Assembly (NCBI RefSeq): GCF_034479375.1
Contig: NZ_CP140155.1
Location: 2,108,001-2,172,000 of the forward strand
DNA length: 64,000 nt
Origin: Rhodopseudomonas palustris
Lineage (GTDB): Bacteria > Pseudomonadota > Alphaproteobacteria > Rhizobiales > Xanthobacteraceae
Direction: 5' to 3'
In this document: piece after piece, positions 40,586 to 51,506 of the stretch
Layout of the letters: the number at the start of each line of letters is the position of its first letter
How positions within the stretch are numbered: the stretch's first letter is position 1
The notes under the pieces: model-generated
What the model saw: the letters and a program-made list of their open reading frames with translations, nothing else
Database searches by the model: none
Told to the model about the DNA's origin: nothing
Position numbers and translations under genes: made by a program

Positions 40586-41728
40586 TCACGCGTAGCCCGC
40601 CGCGGCGCCCATGGCATTGACCTCGGTCTTCGGCCGCTGCCGCGTCAGCGCCAGCATCATGCCGACCCCATAGGCCAGCGACACCATCGAGGAACCGCCA
40701 TAGGAGATGAACGGCAGCGTCATGCCCTTGGCCGGGATCAGTTGCAGATTGACCGACATGTTGATCGCGGCCTGGATGCCGAACAGGATCGCCAGCCCGG
40801 ACGCGGCGAAGCGCGCGAACAGATCGTCCGACTTGTAGGCCCGCGACAGCGTGCGCATCACGATGAAGGTGAACAGCGCCAGCAGCGCCAGACACAGAAT
40901 GATGCCGAACTCCTCGCCGGCCACGGCGAACACGAAATCGGTGTGGCTGTCCGGCAGGCTACGCTTGGCGATGCCCTCGCCCGGCCCCAGCCCGAACCAA
41001 CCGCCATTGCTGAACGCCTCGCTCGCCATGTCGACCTGGAAAGTATCGCCCGACGCCGGGTTCATGAACCGCTTGATGCGGCCGGCGACGTGCGGAACGA
41101 ACAGATAGGCCGCGAACAGACCGCCTGCGGCGACGCCGGCCAGCCCGAACACCCAGACGATGCGCATTCCGGCGATGAAGAACAGCGCGCCCCACACCAT
41201 CAGCACCAGCATGGTCTGGCCGAAATCCGGCTCCATCACCAGCAGCGACACCAGCGTCAGCAGCAGCGCCATCGACATCGACGTCGCCGGCATTTCCGGC
41301 CGCCGCGCTGCTTCCGAAAACAGCCACGCCGCCAGCACCACGAAGGACGGCTTGGCGATTTCGGAGGCCTGGATGTTGAGGCCGAGCAGCGTGATCCAGC
41401 GCCGCGAGCCCTTCACCTCCGGGCCGAACATCAGCGTCGCCACGATCAGCACGATGCTGAGCGCGAATACGATCAGCGCGGCGCGCCGGATCTGCCGCGG
41501 CGACAGGAACGAGACGCCGATCAGCACGATCAGCGACGGCGCCAGGAACAGCACGTGGCGATTGAAGAAGTGGAACGGGTCGAGCCCGATCCGCGTCGCG
41601 ACCGGCGGCGACGCCGCCAGCGACAGGATCACGCCCGCCAGCATCAGCGCGATCAGCGCCACCAGCAGCACGCGGTCGATGGTCCACCACCATTCGCTGA
41701 ACGGGGTGCGTTGCTCACGGGAAATCAT
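40586..41728 (-). CDS. ftsW: Peptidoglycan glycosyltransferase FtsW (SEDS family)
   Basis: The 380-residue, ten-helix protein polymerises septal peptidoglycan with FtsI. SEDS features: the Arg-rich loop GSRRWITLLGLNIQASEIAK, MEPDFGQTMLVLMVWGALFF, the large periplasmic loop with HTDFVFAVAGEEFG (catalytic-type Asp) and the final NLQLIPAKGMTLPFISYGGS. AGGA lies 6-7 bases before the ATG at 41728; the upstream extension enters repeat-bearing spacer. Confidence 0.95.
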   Translation of the reverse strand: MISREQRTPFSEWWWTIDRVLLVALIALMLAGVILSLAASPPVATRIGLDPFHFFNRHVLFLAPSLIVLIGVSFLSPRQIRRAALIVFALSIVLIVATLMFGPEVKGSRRWITLLGLNIQASEIAKPSFVVLAAWLFSEAARRPEMPATSMSMALLLTLVSLLVMEPDFGQTMLVLMVWGALFFIAGMRIVWVFGLAGVAAGGLFAAYLFVPHVAGRIKRFMNPASGDTFQVDMASEAFSNGGWFGLGPGEGIAKRSLPDSHTDFVFAVAGEEFGIILCLALLALFTFIVMRTLSRAYKSDDLFARFAASGLAILFGIQAAINMSVNLQLIPAKGMTLPFISYGGSSMVSLAYGVGMMLALTRQRPKTEVNAMGAAAGYA

Positions 41729-41850
41729 CGGCGATCCTGGGCCAGAGGTCCGCCCATTGGTGCGCCCGCGTGGTTGCCAAGAGGTTAACGGAATCGGAAG
41801 GAATCGAGCTTGTGAGGGGGGTGGGCGGTGATGTCGCCACCCGCGCAACT

Positions 41851-41943
41851 GTCATCCCCGCGAAAGCGGGGATCCAGTATTCCAGAGACTGTCGTTGCTT
41901 TCGAGGGCTCTGGAATACTGGGTCGCCCGCCTGCGCGGGCGAT
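41851..41943. repeat. Palindromic repeat, GTCATCCCCGCGAAAGCGGGG family
   Basis: GTCATCCCCGCGAAAGCGGG is followed by GATCCAGTATTCCAGAG, which faces CTCTGGAATACTGG; a second GCCCGCCTGCGCGGGC stem closes the element. It lies in the murD-ftsW spacer. Confidence 0.8.
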
Positions 41944-41977
41944 GGCGGCGGTGTGTGTGGAAACCGAAGTGCCTACC

Positions 41978-43378
41978 TCACACCACCGGCACGACGCCGT
42001 CCAGCGCCGTCACCAGGTTGCGGAACCTGGTGCCGCGGATCTCGAAATTGCGGAACTGATCGAACGAGGCGCAGGCCGGCGACAGCAGCACGACGGGTTC
42101 GGGCAATCCCGAGACCGCCGCGTCGCGCGCGGCGGCCGGCACGGCATTCTCCAGCGTCTCGCTGATCTCGTAGTCCACCCGCCCGTCCAGCGTCGCGGCG
42201 AATTCCTGCGCCGCCTCGCCGATCAGATACGCCTTGCGGATCCGCGGGAAGTACTCGGCGAGGCTTTCGATGCCGCCGGTCTTCGGCTTGCCGCCGGCGA
42301 TCCAGAAGATCTCGCCGAACGACGACAGCGCCTTCGCGGTGGCGTCGGCGTTGGTGCCCTTGGAGTCGTTGACGAACAACGTCGCGCCCTGTCGTCCGAC
42401 CTGCTCCATCCGGTGCGCGAGGCCCGGGAAGCTGCGCAACCCCTTCTGCAGAACGTCGGCGCTGACGCCGAGCGCGAGTGCGGCGGCGGCCGCCGCCGCC
42501 GCGTTCTGCGCGTTGTGCAGGCCGCGCAGCGAGCCGATGCCGCCGAGCTTGGCAATCGCGTGCGACGCGCCGCCGTCGGCGCGGACGATGGTCTCGTGAT
42601 CCATGGTGATGCCGGAGGCGAGCGGCTGCTTCACCGAGATCCGCACCACCTGCTTGCCGGCGCGTTCCAGCCGATCGGCGGCGTCGCGGCCGAAGCCGTC
42701 GTCGACGCCGATGATCGCACTGCCGCCGTCCTGCACGCCGGCGACCAGCCGCTCCTTCACCGCGGCGTAGTGCTCGATCGTGCCGTGGCGATCGATGTGA
42801 TCCTCGGTGACGTTGAGCAGGATGCCGACACTGGGATCGAGCGACGGCGTCAGGTCGATCTGATAGGACGACATCTCGATCACATGGACCCGGCCGGCGC
42901 GTGGCGGCTCCAGCGACAGGATCGCGGTGCCGATATTGCCGCCCATCTGGGTGTCGTAGCCGGCCTCGCACATCAGATGCGCGATCAGCGCCGTGGTGGT
43001 CGACTTGCCGTTGGTGCCGGTGATGGCGACGAACGGCGCGGTCGGCGCGTGCAGCCGCCGCTCGCGGCAGAACAGCTCGACATCGCCGATCACCTCGACG
43101 CCGGCCTCGCGCGCCTTGAGCACGCTCCAGTGCGGCGCCGGATGCGTCAGCGGCACGCCCGGCGTCAGCACCAGCGCATCGAAATTCGCCCACGACAGAT
43201 TCCGCAGATCGGCGGTGATGAAATTGGCCTGTGCGGCCTCGACCATGCGGTCGAGATTGTCGTCGCAGGCGATCACTTCGGCGCCGCCGGCGCGTAGCGC
43301 GTGACAGCTCGCCAGCCCGGAACCGCCGAGCCCGAACACCGCGACGGATTGCCCAGCGAAGGAGGTGACGGGGATCAT
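41978..43378 (-). CDS. murD: UDP-N-acetylmuramoyl-L-alanine-D-glutamate ligase
   Basis: The 466-residue Mur ligase adds D-Glu. It has the N-terminal [17 protein letters not shown]-binding [19 protein letters not shown], the motif [32 protein letters not shown] and [13 protein letters not shown], then [12 protein letters not shown] near the end; this set identifies MurD. GGAGG lies 8 bases before the ATG at 43378. Confidence 0.96.
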   Translation of the reverse strand: MIPVTSFAGQSVAVFGLGGSGLASCHALRAGGAEVIACDDNLDRMVEAAQANFITADLRNLSWANFDALVLTPGVPLTHPAPHWSVLKAREAGVEVIGDVELFCRERRLHAPTAPFVAITGTNGKSTTTALIAHLMCEAGYDTQMGGNIGTAILSLEPPRAGRVHVIEMSSYQIDLTPSLDPSVGILLNVTEDHIDRHGTIEHYAAVKERLVAGVQDGGSAIIGVDDGFGRDAADRLERAGKQVVRISVKQPLASGITMDHETIVRADGGASHAIAKLGGIGSLRGLHNAQNAAAAAAAALALGVSADVLQKGLRSFPGLAHRMEQVGRQGATLFVNDSKGTNADATAKALSSFGEIFWIAGGKPKTGGIESLAEYFPRIRKAYLIGEAAQEFAATLDGRVDYEISETLENAVPAAARDAAVSGLPEPVVLLSPACASFDQFRNFEIRGTRFRNLVTALDGVVPVV

Positions 43379-43406
43379 GTCGACATCCTCCGCGCCACAC
43401 AACGGA

Positions 43407-43504
43407 CCTCATCCTGAGGAGCGCGCATCAGCGCGCGTCTCGAAGGATGATTTCGTGGCACATCCTTCGAGACGCGTCCCTGCGGGCCGCTCCTCAGGAT
43501 GAGG
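43407..43504. repeat. Palindromic repeat, CATCCTGAGG family, first of a tandem pair
   Basis: CCTCATCCTGAGGAGCGCGC at the left faces GCTCCTCAGGATGAGGT at the right; GTCTCGAAGGATG and CATCCTTCGAGAC pair inside. Confidence 0.85.
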
Positions 43505-43530
43505 TCAACATTGCGCGCCACCGGCACCAC

Positions 43531-43632
43531 GTCATCCTGAGGTGCTCGCCGCCTTCGGCGAGCCTCGAAGGATCGCCGCACGTGCCCGTGGCCATCCTTC
43601 GAGGCTCGCAAGGGCTCGCACCTCAGGATGAC
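43531..43632. repeat. Palindromic repeat, CATCCTGAGG family, second of a tandem pair
   Basis: GTCATCCTGAGGTGCTCGCC faces GCTCGCACCTCAGGATGAC, with CCTCGAAGGAT and ATCCTTCGAGG inside. Together with the preceding copy it fills most of the 295-base murD-mraY spacer. Confidence 0.85.
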
Positions 43633-43673
43633 GCTGCACCCGGCGTGAGGGCTGACGGCGCACATATCCAACT

Positions 43674-44759
43674 TCACCGCAGCTTCAGCGTCGACAGGCC
43701 GGCGAGCGCCAGGATCACCGCGATGATCCAGAACCGGATCACGATCTGCGGCTCGGTCCAGCCCTTCTGCTCGAAATGATGATGGATCGGCGCCATCCGG
43801 AACACGCGCTTGCCGGTCAGCTTGAACGACGTCACCTGCACGATCACCGAGACGGCTTCGAGCACGAACAGGCCGCCGATCACCGCCAGCACGATCTCGT
43901 GCTTCACCGCCACCGCGATCGAGCCGAGCATGCCGCCGAGCGCCAGCGAGCCGGTGTCGCCCATGAAGATCGAGGCCGGCGGCGCGTTGAACCACAGGAA
44001 GCCGAGGCCGGCGCCGAGCAGCGCGCCGCACAGCACCGCCAGTTCGCCGGTGCCCGCGACGTAGTTGATCTGCAGATATTCGGCGAACACAGCGTTGCCG
44101 ACGAGATAGGAGATCATGCCGAAGCTCGCAGCCGCGATCATCACCGGCACGATGGCGAGGCCGTCGAGCCCGTCGGTCAGGTTCACCGCATTGCCGGCGC
44201 CGACGATCACGAAGGCGCCGAAGATCACGAAGTACCAGCCCAGATTGAGCACCACTTCCTTGAAGAACGGGATCACCAGCGAGCTCGACAGCGAGCCGCG
44301 GCCGAGCCACACCAGCGCGAAACACGCCGCGCCCGCGATCGCGAACTCGATCAGCAGCCGCGTGCGGCCCGAAATGCCGGCGTGGGTCTGCTTGGTCACC
44401 TTGATGTAGTCGTCGTAGAAGCCGACGAAGCCGAAGCCGAGCGTCACCGCCAGCACGATCCAGACATAGGGATTGAGCGGATTGGCCCACAGCACGGTGC
44501 CGACCGTCAGCCCCGACAAAATCATCAGGCCGCCCATCGTCGGCGTGCCGCGCTTGGACACGAGATGCGACTGCGGGCCGTCGGTGCGGATCGGCTGGCC
44601 CTTGCCCTGGCGCAGCCGCAGATTGTCGATGATCCACGGCCCGCACAGGAACACGAACAGCGCGCCGGTCACCACCGCGCCGCCGGTGCGGAAGGTGATG
44701 TAGCGGAAGACGTTGAAAGCAGGAAATGAGCTGGAAAAATCGATCAGCCAATAGAGCAT
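43674..44759 (-). CDS. mraY: Phospho-N-acetylmuramoyl-pentapeptide transferase
   Basis: The 361-residue, ten-helix enzyme makes lipid I at the inner membrane. It has [11 protein letters not shown], the catalytic-site [13 protein letters not shown] (adjacent Asp pair), [13 protein letters not shown] and the C-terminal [12 protein letters not shown] (His-rich MraY motif). All diagnostic residues are present. It starts 10 bases after the murF stop. Confidence 0.97.
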   Translation of the reverse strand: MLYWLIDFSSSFPAFNVFRYITFRTGGAVVTGALFVFLCGPWIIDNLRLRQGKGQPIRTDGPQSHLVSKRGTPTMGGLMILSGLTVGTVLWANPLNPYVWIVLAVTLGFGFVGFYDDYIKVTKQTHAGISGRTRLLIEFAIAGAACFALVWLGRGSLSSSLVIPFFKEVVLNLGWYFVIFGAFVIVGAGNAVNLTDGLDGLAIVPVMIAAASFGMISYLVGNAVFAEYLQINYVAGTGELAVLCGALLGAGLGFLWFNAPPASIFMGDTGSLALGGMLGSIAVAVKHEIVLAVIGGLFVLEAVSVIVQVTSFKLTGKRVFRMAPIHHHFEQKGWTEPQIVIRFWIIAVILALAGLSTLKLR

Positions 44760-44769
44760 TCAAGCCGCC

Positions 44770-46209
44770 TTACACCGCAGCGTCGTCGCGCGCGGCCTTG
44801 CCGGGAAAGCGCTTCTCGAGCGCGGTGACAATCGTTTTCATGCGCGATCCGAGCGAGCCCTTGATCATCAGCACGTCGCCGGTCCGGACCGCCGCAACCA
44901 CCTGCGATTCGAGCGCGGCCGCGCTGTCTGCATAGCCGCCCCGCTTGCCCGAGGAAAGGGCGTCCCACAGATTGCGCATCAGTGGGCCGCAGCAGAACAC
45001 CAGATCGACGGCGTTGTTCTGCACCGCCTCGGCGAGGCCGCGATGCAGCTCCGGCCCGGCGGGACCGAGTTCCAGCATGTCGCCGAGCACGGCGATGCGC
45101 CGCCCCTGCCCGCTGATCTCGGCGCTGCCGAGCACGCCGAGCGCCGCCGCCATCGACGCCGGATTGGCGTTGTAGCTCTCGTCGATCAGCGTCGCCTCGC
45201 CCTGCCCGAGTTCGAGGGGGCGGCGGACGCCGCGGCCCGCCGCGGGCTGAACCTGCGCCAGCGCCAGCGCGGCCAGCGCGAGGTCGGCGCCGACCAGTTC
45301 CGCCGCGGCCAGCACGGCGAGCGAGTTGATCGCGATGTGGCGGCCGGGAATGCCGAGCTTGTAGGTGACGTCGTGGCCGAGGATGCTCGCATCAACCGCG
45401 GAGCAATCCGCATGCAGCGCGATGTCGCGCAGCCGCGCATCGGCCTCGGCGTGGACGCCGAACGACACGATGCGGCCGACGCCCGCCTTGCGGGCGCTCG
45501 CGGTGAGCCGCTCGAACATCGGATTGTCGCGGTTCAGCACGGCAATGCCGCCGGGCTCCAGCCCTGCGAAGATTTCCGCCTTGGCGTCGGCGATCGCCTC
45601 GAGGCCGGCAAAGAATTCAAGATGCACCGGCTCCACCGTGGTGATGATCGCCAGATGTGGTCGCACCATCTTCACCAGCGGTTCAATTTCGCCGGCGTGG
45701 TTCATGCCGATTTCGAACACCGCATAGCGCACGTCGGCCGGGCAGCGCGCCAGCGTCAGCGGCACGCCCCAATGATTGTTGAACGAGGCCACCGAGGCGT
45801 GGGTCTCGCCCTGCGCGCCGAGCACGCCGCGCAGCGCCTCCTTGGTGGAGGTCTTGCCGACCGAGCCGGTCACCGCGATCACCTTGGCGTCGAGCCGCGC
45901 CCGCGCCGCGCGGCCGAGATCGCGCAAGCCGTCGAGCACGTCGTCGACCACCAGCAGCGGCGCGTCGGCGGCGAACTTGTCGCGCTGCGCCGTCTCGACC
46001 ACCGCCAGCGCCGCGCCCGCCTTCAGCGCCGCCTCGACGAAGGCGTGGCCGTCATGGACGTCGCCCTTGATCGCGAAGTAAGCGTCACCCGGCGCCAGCG
46101 TGCGGCTGTCGATCGAAATGCCGAACACGTCGCGCGCCGGCGTGCCGTTGATCGCGGCGTGCATCGCCTCGACCATCGCCTCGGACGTCCACAGCGGTTG
46201 TTTGCTCAT
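44770..46209 (-). CDS. murF: UDP-N-acetylmuramoyl-tripeptide-D-alanyl-D-alanine ligase
   Basis: The 479-residue Mur ligase adds D-Ala-D-Ala. It has DSRTLAPGDAYFAIKGDVHD in the N-domain, VIAVTGSVGKTSTKEALRGV (ATP loop), SFNNHWGVPLTLA, EIGMNHAGEIEPLVK and the C-domain IDESYNANPASMAAAL, a full MurF set. Its ATG at 46209 overlaps the murE stop as ATGA. Confidence 0.96.
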   Translation of the reverse strand: MSKQPLWTSEAMVEAMHAAINGTPARDVFGISIDSRTLAPGDAYFAIKGDVHDGHAFVEAALKAGAALAVVETAQRDKFAADAPLLVVDDVLDGLRDLGRAARARLDAKVIAVTGSVGKTSTKEALRGVLGAQGETHASVASFNNHWGVPLTLARCPADVRYAVFEIGMNHAGEIEPLVKMVRPHLAIITTVEPVHLEFFAGLEAIADAKAEIFAGLEPGGIAVLNRDNPMFERLTASARKAGVGRIVSFGVHAEADARLRDIALHADCSAVDASILGHDVTYKLGIPGRHIAINSLAVLAAAELVGADLALAALALAQVQPAAGRGVRRPLELGQGEATLIDESYNANPASMAAALGVLGSAEISGQGRRIAVLGDMLELGPAGPELHRGLAEAVQNNAVDLVFCCGPLMRNLWDALSSGKRGGYADSAAALESQVVAAVRTGDVLMIKGSLGSRMKTIVTALEKRFPGKAARDDAAV

Positions 46210-47663
46210 GCCGCGCTCGCTGACAGCGCCGCCGCGGCGGCTTCGTGATCACTGAACGGCAGCACCGTGCCCTGCACGATCTGCCCGGTTTCGTGGCCCT
46301 TGCCGGCGATCAGCAGCGCGTCGCCCGACTGCAATTCGCCGATCGCCGTGCGGATCGCCTCGGCGCGATCGCCGATCTCGCGCGCGCCCGGCGCGGCTGC
46401 GAGGATGGCTGCGCGGATCGCCGCGGGGTCTTCGCTGCGCGGATTGTCGTCGGTGACGATGACGGCGTCGGCGTGCCCGGCCGCGATCGCGCCCATCAGC
46501 GGCCGCTTGCCGGCATCGCGGTCGCCGCCGGCGCCGAACACCACGACGAGCTTGCGCTTCGCATAGGGCCGCAGCGCCTGCAGCGACTTCGCCAAGGCAT
46601 CGGGCTTGTGCGCGTAGTCGACGAACACCGGCGCGCCGTTGCGCGCGCCGACCCGCTCCAGCCGGCCCGGCGCGCCTTCGAGATGTTCGAGCGCGGCGAA
46701 GCTCGCCGCCGCATCACCGCCGGTGCCGATCACCAGCCCGGCTGCGACCAGCGCGTTCTCGATCTGAAATTCGCCGACCAGCGGCAGATGGACCTGGTAG
46801 TTGCGCCCGGCATGTTCGAGCTTGAGCCGTTGCGCGAGCCCGTCGACCGCGGCCTCGATCAGCCGGATGCCGTCGCCGGCGTCGCCGTTGCGGCCGACGG
46901 TCATCAGCCGCAGTTTTCGCGCCCGCGCGGCCTCGATCACCTGCGCCGAGCAGTCGTGATCGGCGGAAATCACCGCGGCGCCGCTTGCGGCGACGAGGTC
47001 GCGAAATAGCCTCAGCTTTGCCGCAAGATAATGCGCGACGTCGTGATGATAATCCATGTGGTCGCGCGACAGGTTGGTGAAGCCGCCAGCGGCGACGCGG
47101 ACACCGTCGAGCCGGAACTGATCGAGCCCGTGCGACGAGGCTTCGAGCGCCAGATGGGTGACGCCCTCGCGCGCGATTTCGTCGAGCGAGCGATGCAGCG
47201 CGATCGGATCCGGCGTGGTCAGCGAGCCGTAGACGCTGCGCGTCGGCGTCACGAGACCGATGGTGCCGATGCTCGCGGAGGCATGGCCGAGCCGCTGCCA
47301 GATCTGCCGCGTGAAGGCTGCGACCGAAGTCTTGCCGCTGGTGCCGGTGACCGCGGCGATGGTCTGCGGCTGCTGCGGAAACAACCGCGCGGCGGCGAGC
47401 GCCAGCGCGCGGCGCGGATTGCTCAGGCGGACGAAGGGCACGGCAAGCTCGCCCGCGGGCGGATGATCGCCCGCCACCGCGACGGCGCCGGCCTCGATCG
47501 CAGCGGCGACGAAGCGCGCGCCGTCGGTCTTCGCCCCGGCCAGCGCGAAGAACACGTCGCCCGGCTTCACCGCGCGGCTGTCGACGGCGAGGCCGCCGGC
47601 GTCGAGATCGGCCGCCTGCGCCGTGATCGCCGTATCGTCGCTGAAGAGGTCGCGGAGCTTCAT
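46206..47663 (-). CDS. murE: UDP-MurNAc-L-Ala-D-Glu:meso-diaminopimelate ligase
   Basis: The 485-residue Mur ligase adds the third residue of the stem peptide. It has [23 protein letters not shown]-binding [33 protein letters not shown], the [13 protein letters not shown] motif, [10 protein letters not shown], and [13 protein letters not shown]: the DNPR sequence selects meso-diaminopimelate over lysine. The ATG at 47663 starts the folded domain (MKLRDLF); the upstream extension is not supported. Confidence 0.96.
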   Translation of the reverse strand: MKLRDLFSDDTAITAQAADLDAGGLAVDSRAVKPGDVFFALAGAKTDGARFVAAAIEAGAVAVAGDHPPAGELAVPFVRLSNPRRALALAAARLFPQQPQTIAAVTGTSGKTSVAAFTRQIWQRLGHASASIGTIGLVTPTRSVYGSLTTPDPIALHRSLDEIAREGVTHLALEASSHGLDQFRLDGVRVAAGGFTNLSRDHMDYHHDVAHYLAAKLRLFRDLVAASGAAVISADHDCSAQVIEAARARKLRLMTVGRNGDAGDGIRLIEAAVDGLAQRLKLEHAGRNYQVHLPLVGEFQIENALVAAGLVIGTGGDAAASFAALEHLEGAPGRLERVGARNGAPVFVDYAHKPDALAKSLQALRPYAKRKLVVVFGAGGDRDAGKRPLMGAIAAGHADAVIVTDDNPRSEDPAAIRAAILAAAPGAREIGDRAEAIRTAIGELQSGDALLIAGKGHETGQIVQGTVLPFSDHEAAAAALSASAA

Positions 47664-47778
47664 GGTCCTCGAGTCCGGCCGATCGGTCCGAAGGGGTTTC
47701 GCACGCAAACCGGGCTTTTAGCGCAAGCGCGCCCCGGCGCAACACGACTGACGCATTGCCGCCCCGCGCGGCTGCGAC

Positions 47779-49533
47779 CTACTGGGCCGGCTTCGATGAC
47801 GCAAGAATGAGGCGGTCGGGCGGCGGCAGATCGAACCGCGGCTCGATCCCCAGCAGCGGCGCGATTCGCTCGATCACCTTGCCACCGGTCGGCACCGCGT
47901 TCCAGCCCGAGGTGATGAAGCCGTGGGTCTCCGGCAGCGCCTTCGGCTCGTCGAGCATCACCAGCACCTGGAATTGCGGATTGTCCGCAGGCAGCACCGC
48001 TGTGAACGAGTTCAGCACCTGTTTTTTGGCGTAGCGGCCGTTGATCACCTTCTCGGAAGTGCCGGTCTTGCCGCCGATGTAGTAACCCTTGGCGATCTGG
48101 TCGGCGGTCCTGGCGGTGCCGATCTCGGCGTTCAGCCGCATCAGATAGCGGATCTTGTCGCTGGTTTCCTTCTTGACCACGCGCTTGGCCATTTTCAGCG
48201 CGTCTTCCTCGCTGCGCTTGAGGAAGGTCGGCGGGATCAGATAGCCGCCATTGACCATGGCGTTGATGCCCATCACCGCCTGCAACGGCGCCACCGCGAC
48301 GCCATGGCCGAACGAGATGGTGATGGTGTTGAGTTCGCCCCAGCGCTTCGGCACGATCGGCGACGCGCTTTCCGGCAGTTCGGTGCGGAGCCGGTCGAGC
48401 TGGCCGACCTTCTTCAGAAACGCCTTGTGCGCCTCGACGCCCTGCGCCAGCGCAATCCGCGCCGCACCGACGTTGGACGAGAAGGTGAACACTTCCGACA
48501 GCGAGATCGCGCGGCCGAGCGGATGGGTGTCGTGGATCGCGAACTTGCCGTAGCGCAGCGGCCCGCGCGCGTCGTACATCGTGTTCAGCGTCGCCTTGCC
48601 GCTGTCGAGCGCCATCGCCAGCGTCAGCGTCTTGAAGGTCGAGCCCATCTCGTAGACGCCGGTGGTGAGCCGGTTGATGCGGTCGGGGTCGTTGGCCTCG
48701 CGCGGATTATTGGGGTCGAAATCCGGCAGCGACACCATCGCCACGATCTCGCCGGTGTTGACGTTGGAAACCAGACCCGACGCCGCCTTGGCCTTGTACT
48801 TGTCCTTCGCCTTGAGCAATTCATCGCGCAGCGCGTGCTGGACGCGGATGTCGACCGCGAGTTCGACCGGCCTCTGCAGCCGGTCGGAGGCGAAGCCGGC
48901 GCGATGCAGATCGGCCAGGCCATTGTTGTCGAGCCATTTCTCGACGCCGGCGATGCCCTGGTTGTCGATGTTGACGAGGCCGATCAGATGCGACACCTCG
49001 GTCCCGGTCGGATACACCCGCTTGTTTTCGCGCAGGAAGCCGATGCCCGGAACGCCGAGCTTCTTGATGTCGGCCTGCTGCCGCGGCGAGATCTCGCGCT
49101 TCAGCCACACGAAGCCCTTCTTCGAGGCCAGCCGCTCGCGGACCTCCTGGGTCTCGAGGTCGGGTAGCGTCGCGGTCAGGAGTTCGACCGCCTCGTCCTG
49201 ATCGATGATCCGGCGCGGCTCGCCGAACAGCGACGGCGATTTGACGTCGGTGGCCAGGATGGTGCCGTTGCGGTCGACCATGTCGGGCCGCGCGGTGGCG
49301 ATCGCGTCCTGCGACGCGGTGCGCCGCGTGCCGTGGCTGTCGCCGACCACCGCGATGAAGGTGAGCTTGAACGCGATCACGCCGTACACCCCGGCAAACG
49401 CCAGCATCGCCAGGCCGACGCGGACGCGCGCCTTGGCGTCGCGATCGACGTCGCGGCCGTAGATCAGGCTGCGGATCAGCCGCTGCCGCCAATTGACGTG
49501 GTGGCCGACGAGCGGGGCGGACGGTTCGGTCAC
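47779..49533 (-). CDS. ftsI: Penicillin-binding protein 3 (FtsI), septal transpeptidase
   Basis: The 584-residue class B PBP has one membrane helix ([20 protein letters not shown]), a pedestal domain ([16 protein letters not shown], the PBP dimer domain) and a transpeptidase domain with the SXXK serine [14 protein letters not shown], the SXN motif [10 protein letters not shown] and KTGTSEKV. It cross-links septal peptidoglycan with FtsW. The GTG start at 49533 overlaps the ftsL stop as GTGA; the longer frame upstream is a shadow of ftsL. Confidence 0.95.
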   Translation of the reverse strand: MTEPSAPLVGHHVNWRQRLIRSLIYGRDVDRDAKARVRVGLAMLAFAGVYGVIAFKLTFIAVVGDSHGTRRTASQDAIATARPDMVDRNGTILATDVKSPSLFGEPRRIIDQDEAVELLTATLPDLETQEVRERLASKKGFVWLKREISPRQQADIKKLGVPGIGFLRENKRVYPTGTEVSHLIGLVNIDNQGIAGVEKWLDNNGLADLHRAGFASDRLQRPVELAVDIRVQHALRDELLKAKDKYKAKAASGLVSNVNTGEIVAMVSLPDFDPNNPREANDPDRINRLTTGVYEMGSTFKTLTLAMALDSGKATLNTMYDARGPLRYGKFAIHDTHPLGRAISLSEVFTFSSNVGAARIALAQGVEAHKAFLKKVGQLDRLRTELPESASPIVPKRWGELNTITISFGHGVAVAPLQAVMGINAMVNGGYLIPPTFLKRSEEDALKMAKRVVKKETSDKIRYLMRLNAEIGTARTADQIAKGYYIGGKTGTSEKVINGRYAKKQVLNSFTAVLPADNPQFQVLVMLDEPKALPETHGFITSGWNAVPTGGKVIERIAPLLGIEPRFDLPPPDRLILASSKPAQ

Positions 49534-49913
49534 TGCGCGGCCTCCCTGGCCGGCAGCGCGCCGGTGACGATGTCGGGGTCGACCTTCTCGATCATCGAGG
49601 CGATCGGGTCGGGGTCGTTCGGATTGACGATGCTCGGCGGCCGGGCCGGCAGGTTCTTCAGCCGGTCGAACTGGCGCGCCGCGATCGGCTTCAGCTTGAG
49701 ATGGCGCTCGGCGATGCCTTGCAGCCGGCCCGGCGCGTCGAGCTTGGCCCATTCGGCGCGGAGCTGCGCGATCGCCTCGCGCTCCCTGCGCACTTCGGCA
49801 TGGAGCTGCAGCACCTTCTCGGTGCGCACGGTCGAATCCATCTTGATCCGGTAGACATAGGCCGCGGCGAACACCAGCATTCCGATCACCACGACATGAA
49901 TGAGGCGCATCAT
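49530..49913 (-). CDS. ftsL: Cell division protein FtsL
   Basis: The 127-residue bitopic protein has a single membrane helix right at the N-terminus ([19 protein letters not shown]) and then a leucine/charged coiled coil ([20 protein letters not shown]) and a Pro-rich tail. Sequence is poorly conserved in this family, so size, topology and position between rsmH and ftsI carry the call. The tandem ATGs at 49913/49910 overlap the rsmH stop as ATGA. Confidence 0.85.
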   Translation of the reverse strand: MMRLIHVVVIGMLVFAAAYVYRIKMDSTVRTEKVLQLHAEVRREREAIAQLRAEWAKLDAPGRLQGIAERHLKLKPIAARQFDRLKNLPARPPSIVNPNDPDPIASMIEKVDPDIVTGALPAREAAQ

Positions 49914-50923
49914 CGGCCGGCCCTCATCACGCCTGCCTTCATCACACTGGCGAGCGTCGGCCAGCCCGGCAGATCGTCGGGCCGGTGCGCCGGCGCCGCG
50001 GTGCGCTCGCCGCCGCGCAGCTTGGCCGAGCGCGCCCGCGGATTGGCGGCGACCTCGGCGTCGCCGGCGATGATCGGGCGCTTGGTCAGCACGGTGAAGC
50101 TCGGCGCCGCCTGCGTCGGTTCGGGCAGATGCCGCGAGCCGCCGCCGACGCGGCTGCGCTCGGTCAGGAAGGTCTTGACGATGCGGTCCTCCAGCGAATG
50201 GAACGTCACCACCGCGAGCCGCCCGCCCGGCTTCAGCACCCGCTCCGCCGCCGCCAGCGCCTGATACAATTCGTCGAGCTCTTCGTTGACGAAGATCCGC
50301 AGCGCCTGGAACGTCCGCGTCGCCGGGTGGATCTGGCCGGGCTTGCTGCGCACCACGCTGCCGACGATCTCGGCCAGCGCCCTGGTGGTGGCGATCGGCG
50401 CCTCCTTGCGGGCGGCGATGATGGCGCGGGCGATGTGGCGCGAGAATTTCTCCTCGCCGAAGATGTAGATGATGTTGGCGAGGTCGGCCTCCGAAGCCTG
50501 CGCGACCACGTCGGCGGCGCTCGGCCCGTCGGTGCCCATCCGCATGTCGAGCGGCCCGTCCTGCCGGAACGAGAAGCCGCGGTCGGCCTGATCGACCTGC
50601 ATCGACGACACGCCGATATCCATCACCACGCCGTCGACGGCGGGCTCGCCTTGCGCCTCGCAGACCTCGACCAGATTGGAGAAGCGATCCTCGACCAGCG
50701 TCAGCCGCCCGTCCGCGCTCTGCACCAGATCGAATCCGCCGGCGATGGCGCTGCGGTCGCGGTCGATCGCGATCACTCGCGTGTCGGCGGCCTGCAGGAT
50801 CAGCCGGGTGTAACCGCCGGCGCCGAAGGTGCCGTCGACATAGACCCCGCCGTCGTGCGGCGCGAGCAGCGCGACGGCTTCGGGTCCCAGCACGGGGATG
50901 TGGCGCGGCCGCAATTCGCTCAT
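49910..50923 (-). CDS. rsmH: 16S rRNA (cytosine-1402-N4)-methyltransferase
   Basis: The 337-residue MraW/RsmH methylates C1402 in the ribosomal P site. It has [16 protein letters not shown], the SAM loop [45 protein letters not shown] (family signature), [16 protein letters not shown] and [15 protein letters not shown]. The ATG at 50923 opens the conserved [10 protein letters not shown]; a longer frame extends to 51121. It is the first gene of the dcw cluster here; no mraZ precedes it. Confidence 0.95.
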   Translation of the reverse strand: MSELRPRHIPVLGPEAVALLAPHDGGVYVDGTFGAGGYTRLILQAADTRVIAIDRDRSAIAGGFDLVQSADGRLTLVEDRFSNLVEVCEAQGEPAVDGVVMDIGVSSMQVDQADRGFSFRQDGPLDMRMGTDGPSAADVVAQASEADLANIIYIFGEEKFSRHIARAIIAARKEAPIATTRALAEIVGSVVRSKPGQIHPATRTFQALRIFVNEELDELYQALAAAERVLKPGGRLAVVTFHSLEDRIVKTFLTERSRVGGGSRHLPEPTQAAPSFTVLTKRPIIAGDAEVAANPRARSAKLRGGERTAAPAHRPDDLPGWPTLASVMKAGVMRAGR

Positions 50924-51506
50924 GCGCCCTGCCCTGCCGGCGCGGCTGCGCGTCCGGCCCGCGGCGTGCGGACGCCGGCTGCGGCGCTGTTCGGCTGCGA
51001 TATCGGCGGCAACGGGTGCATCGTCCTTCGAAACTCCCGGTTCCACAAAGGGTCCAGCGCGTCCGCCGGCTGCCCGGACTGGCGAACCCGACGACCTGCC
51101 TGAAATCTGTTGGATTTCCATCGGTTATGGGTTTGCAGAGGGAGGCCCCGGCCGGTCCCGGCGGTTCGGCTCATCCCCTCTCAGTAACGTCCCATAGGCT
51201 TAAGAAAACGTTGACGGGGACCGTACAGCTCGAGCTGACATCGACGATCCGTGCGGGTTGCGGTGCGGTATTGGAGTGGTGCGGTTCGTCCACAGTCCAC
51301 AGAAAATGGCAAAATCGTGAAACAGCCGCGTTGCGACCGACGGTCATCACCCGGATAGTGAGCGGACGCTGCGGCTGGCTGCATTTCGCGCCTTCGCCGT
51401 TCTCCTGCCGAGTTTGGATCGTCTGATGTTGTCAGGTTCGTTCGCGTCTGCAGGTTCCGAGTCGAAGCGTCGACGTGCCGTCCCACTGCCCAAGGGCATC
51501 GTGGCC
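50924..51506. other. Intergenic region upstream of rsmH and the amidase gene
   Basis: The 583 bases should contain the main dcw promoter on the minus strand. I see no mraZ gene and no clear MraZ-box triplet. Frames seen here on either strand lack family features. Two TGTGGAC motifs (minus strand) lie near 51288-51302. Confidence 0.45.

Noticed and set aside
43447..43779. Plus-strand frame across the murD-mraY spacer
   Set aside because: It is made of the two palindromic repeats read through and has no ribosome site.
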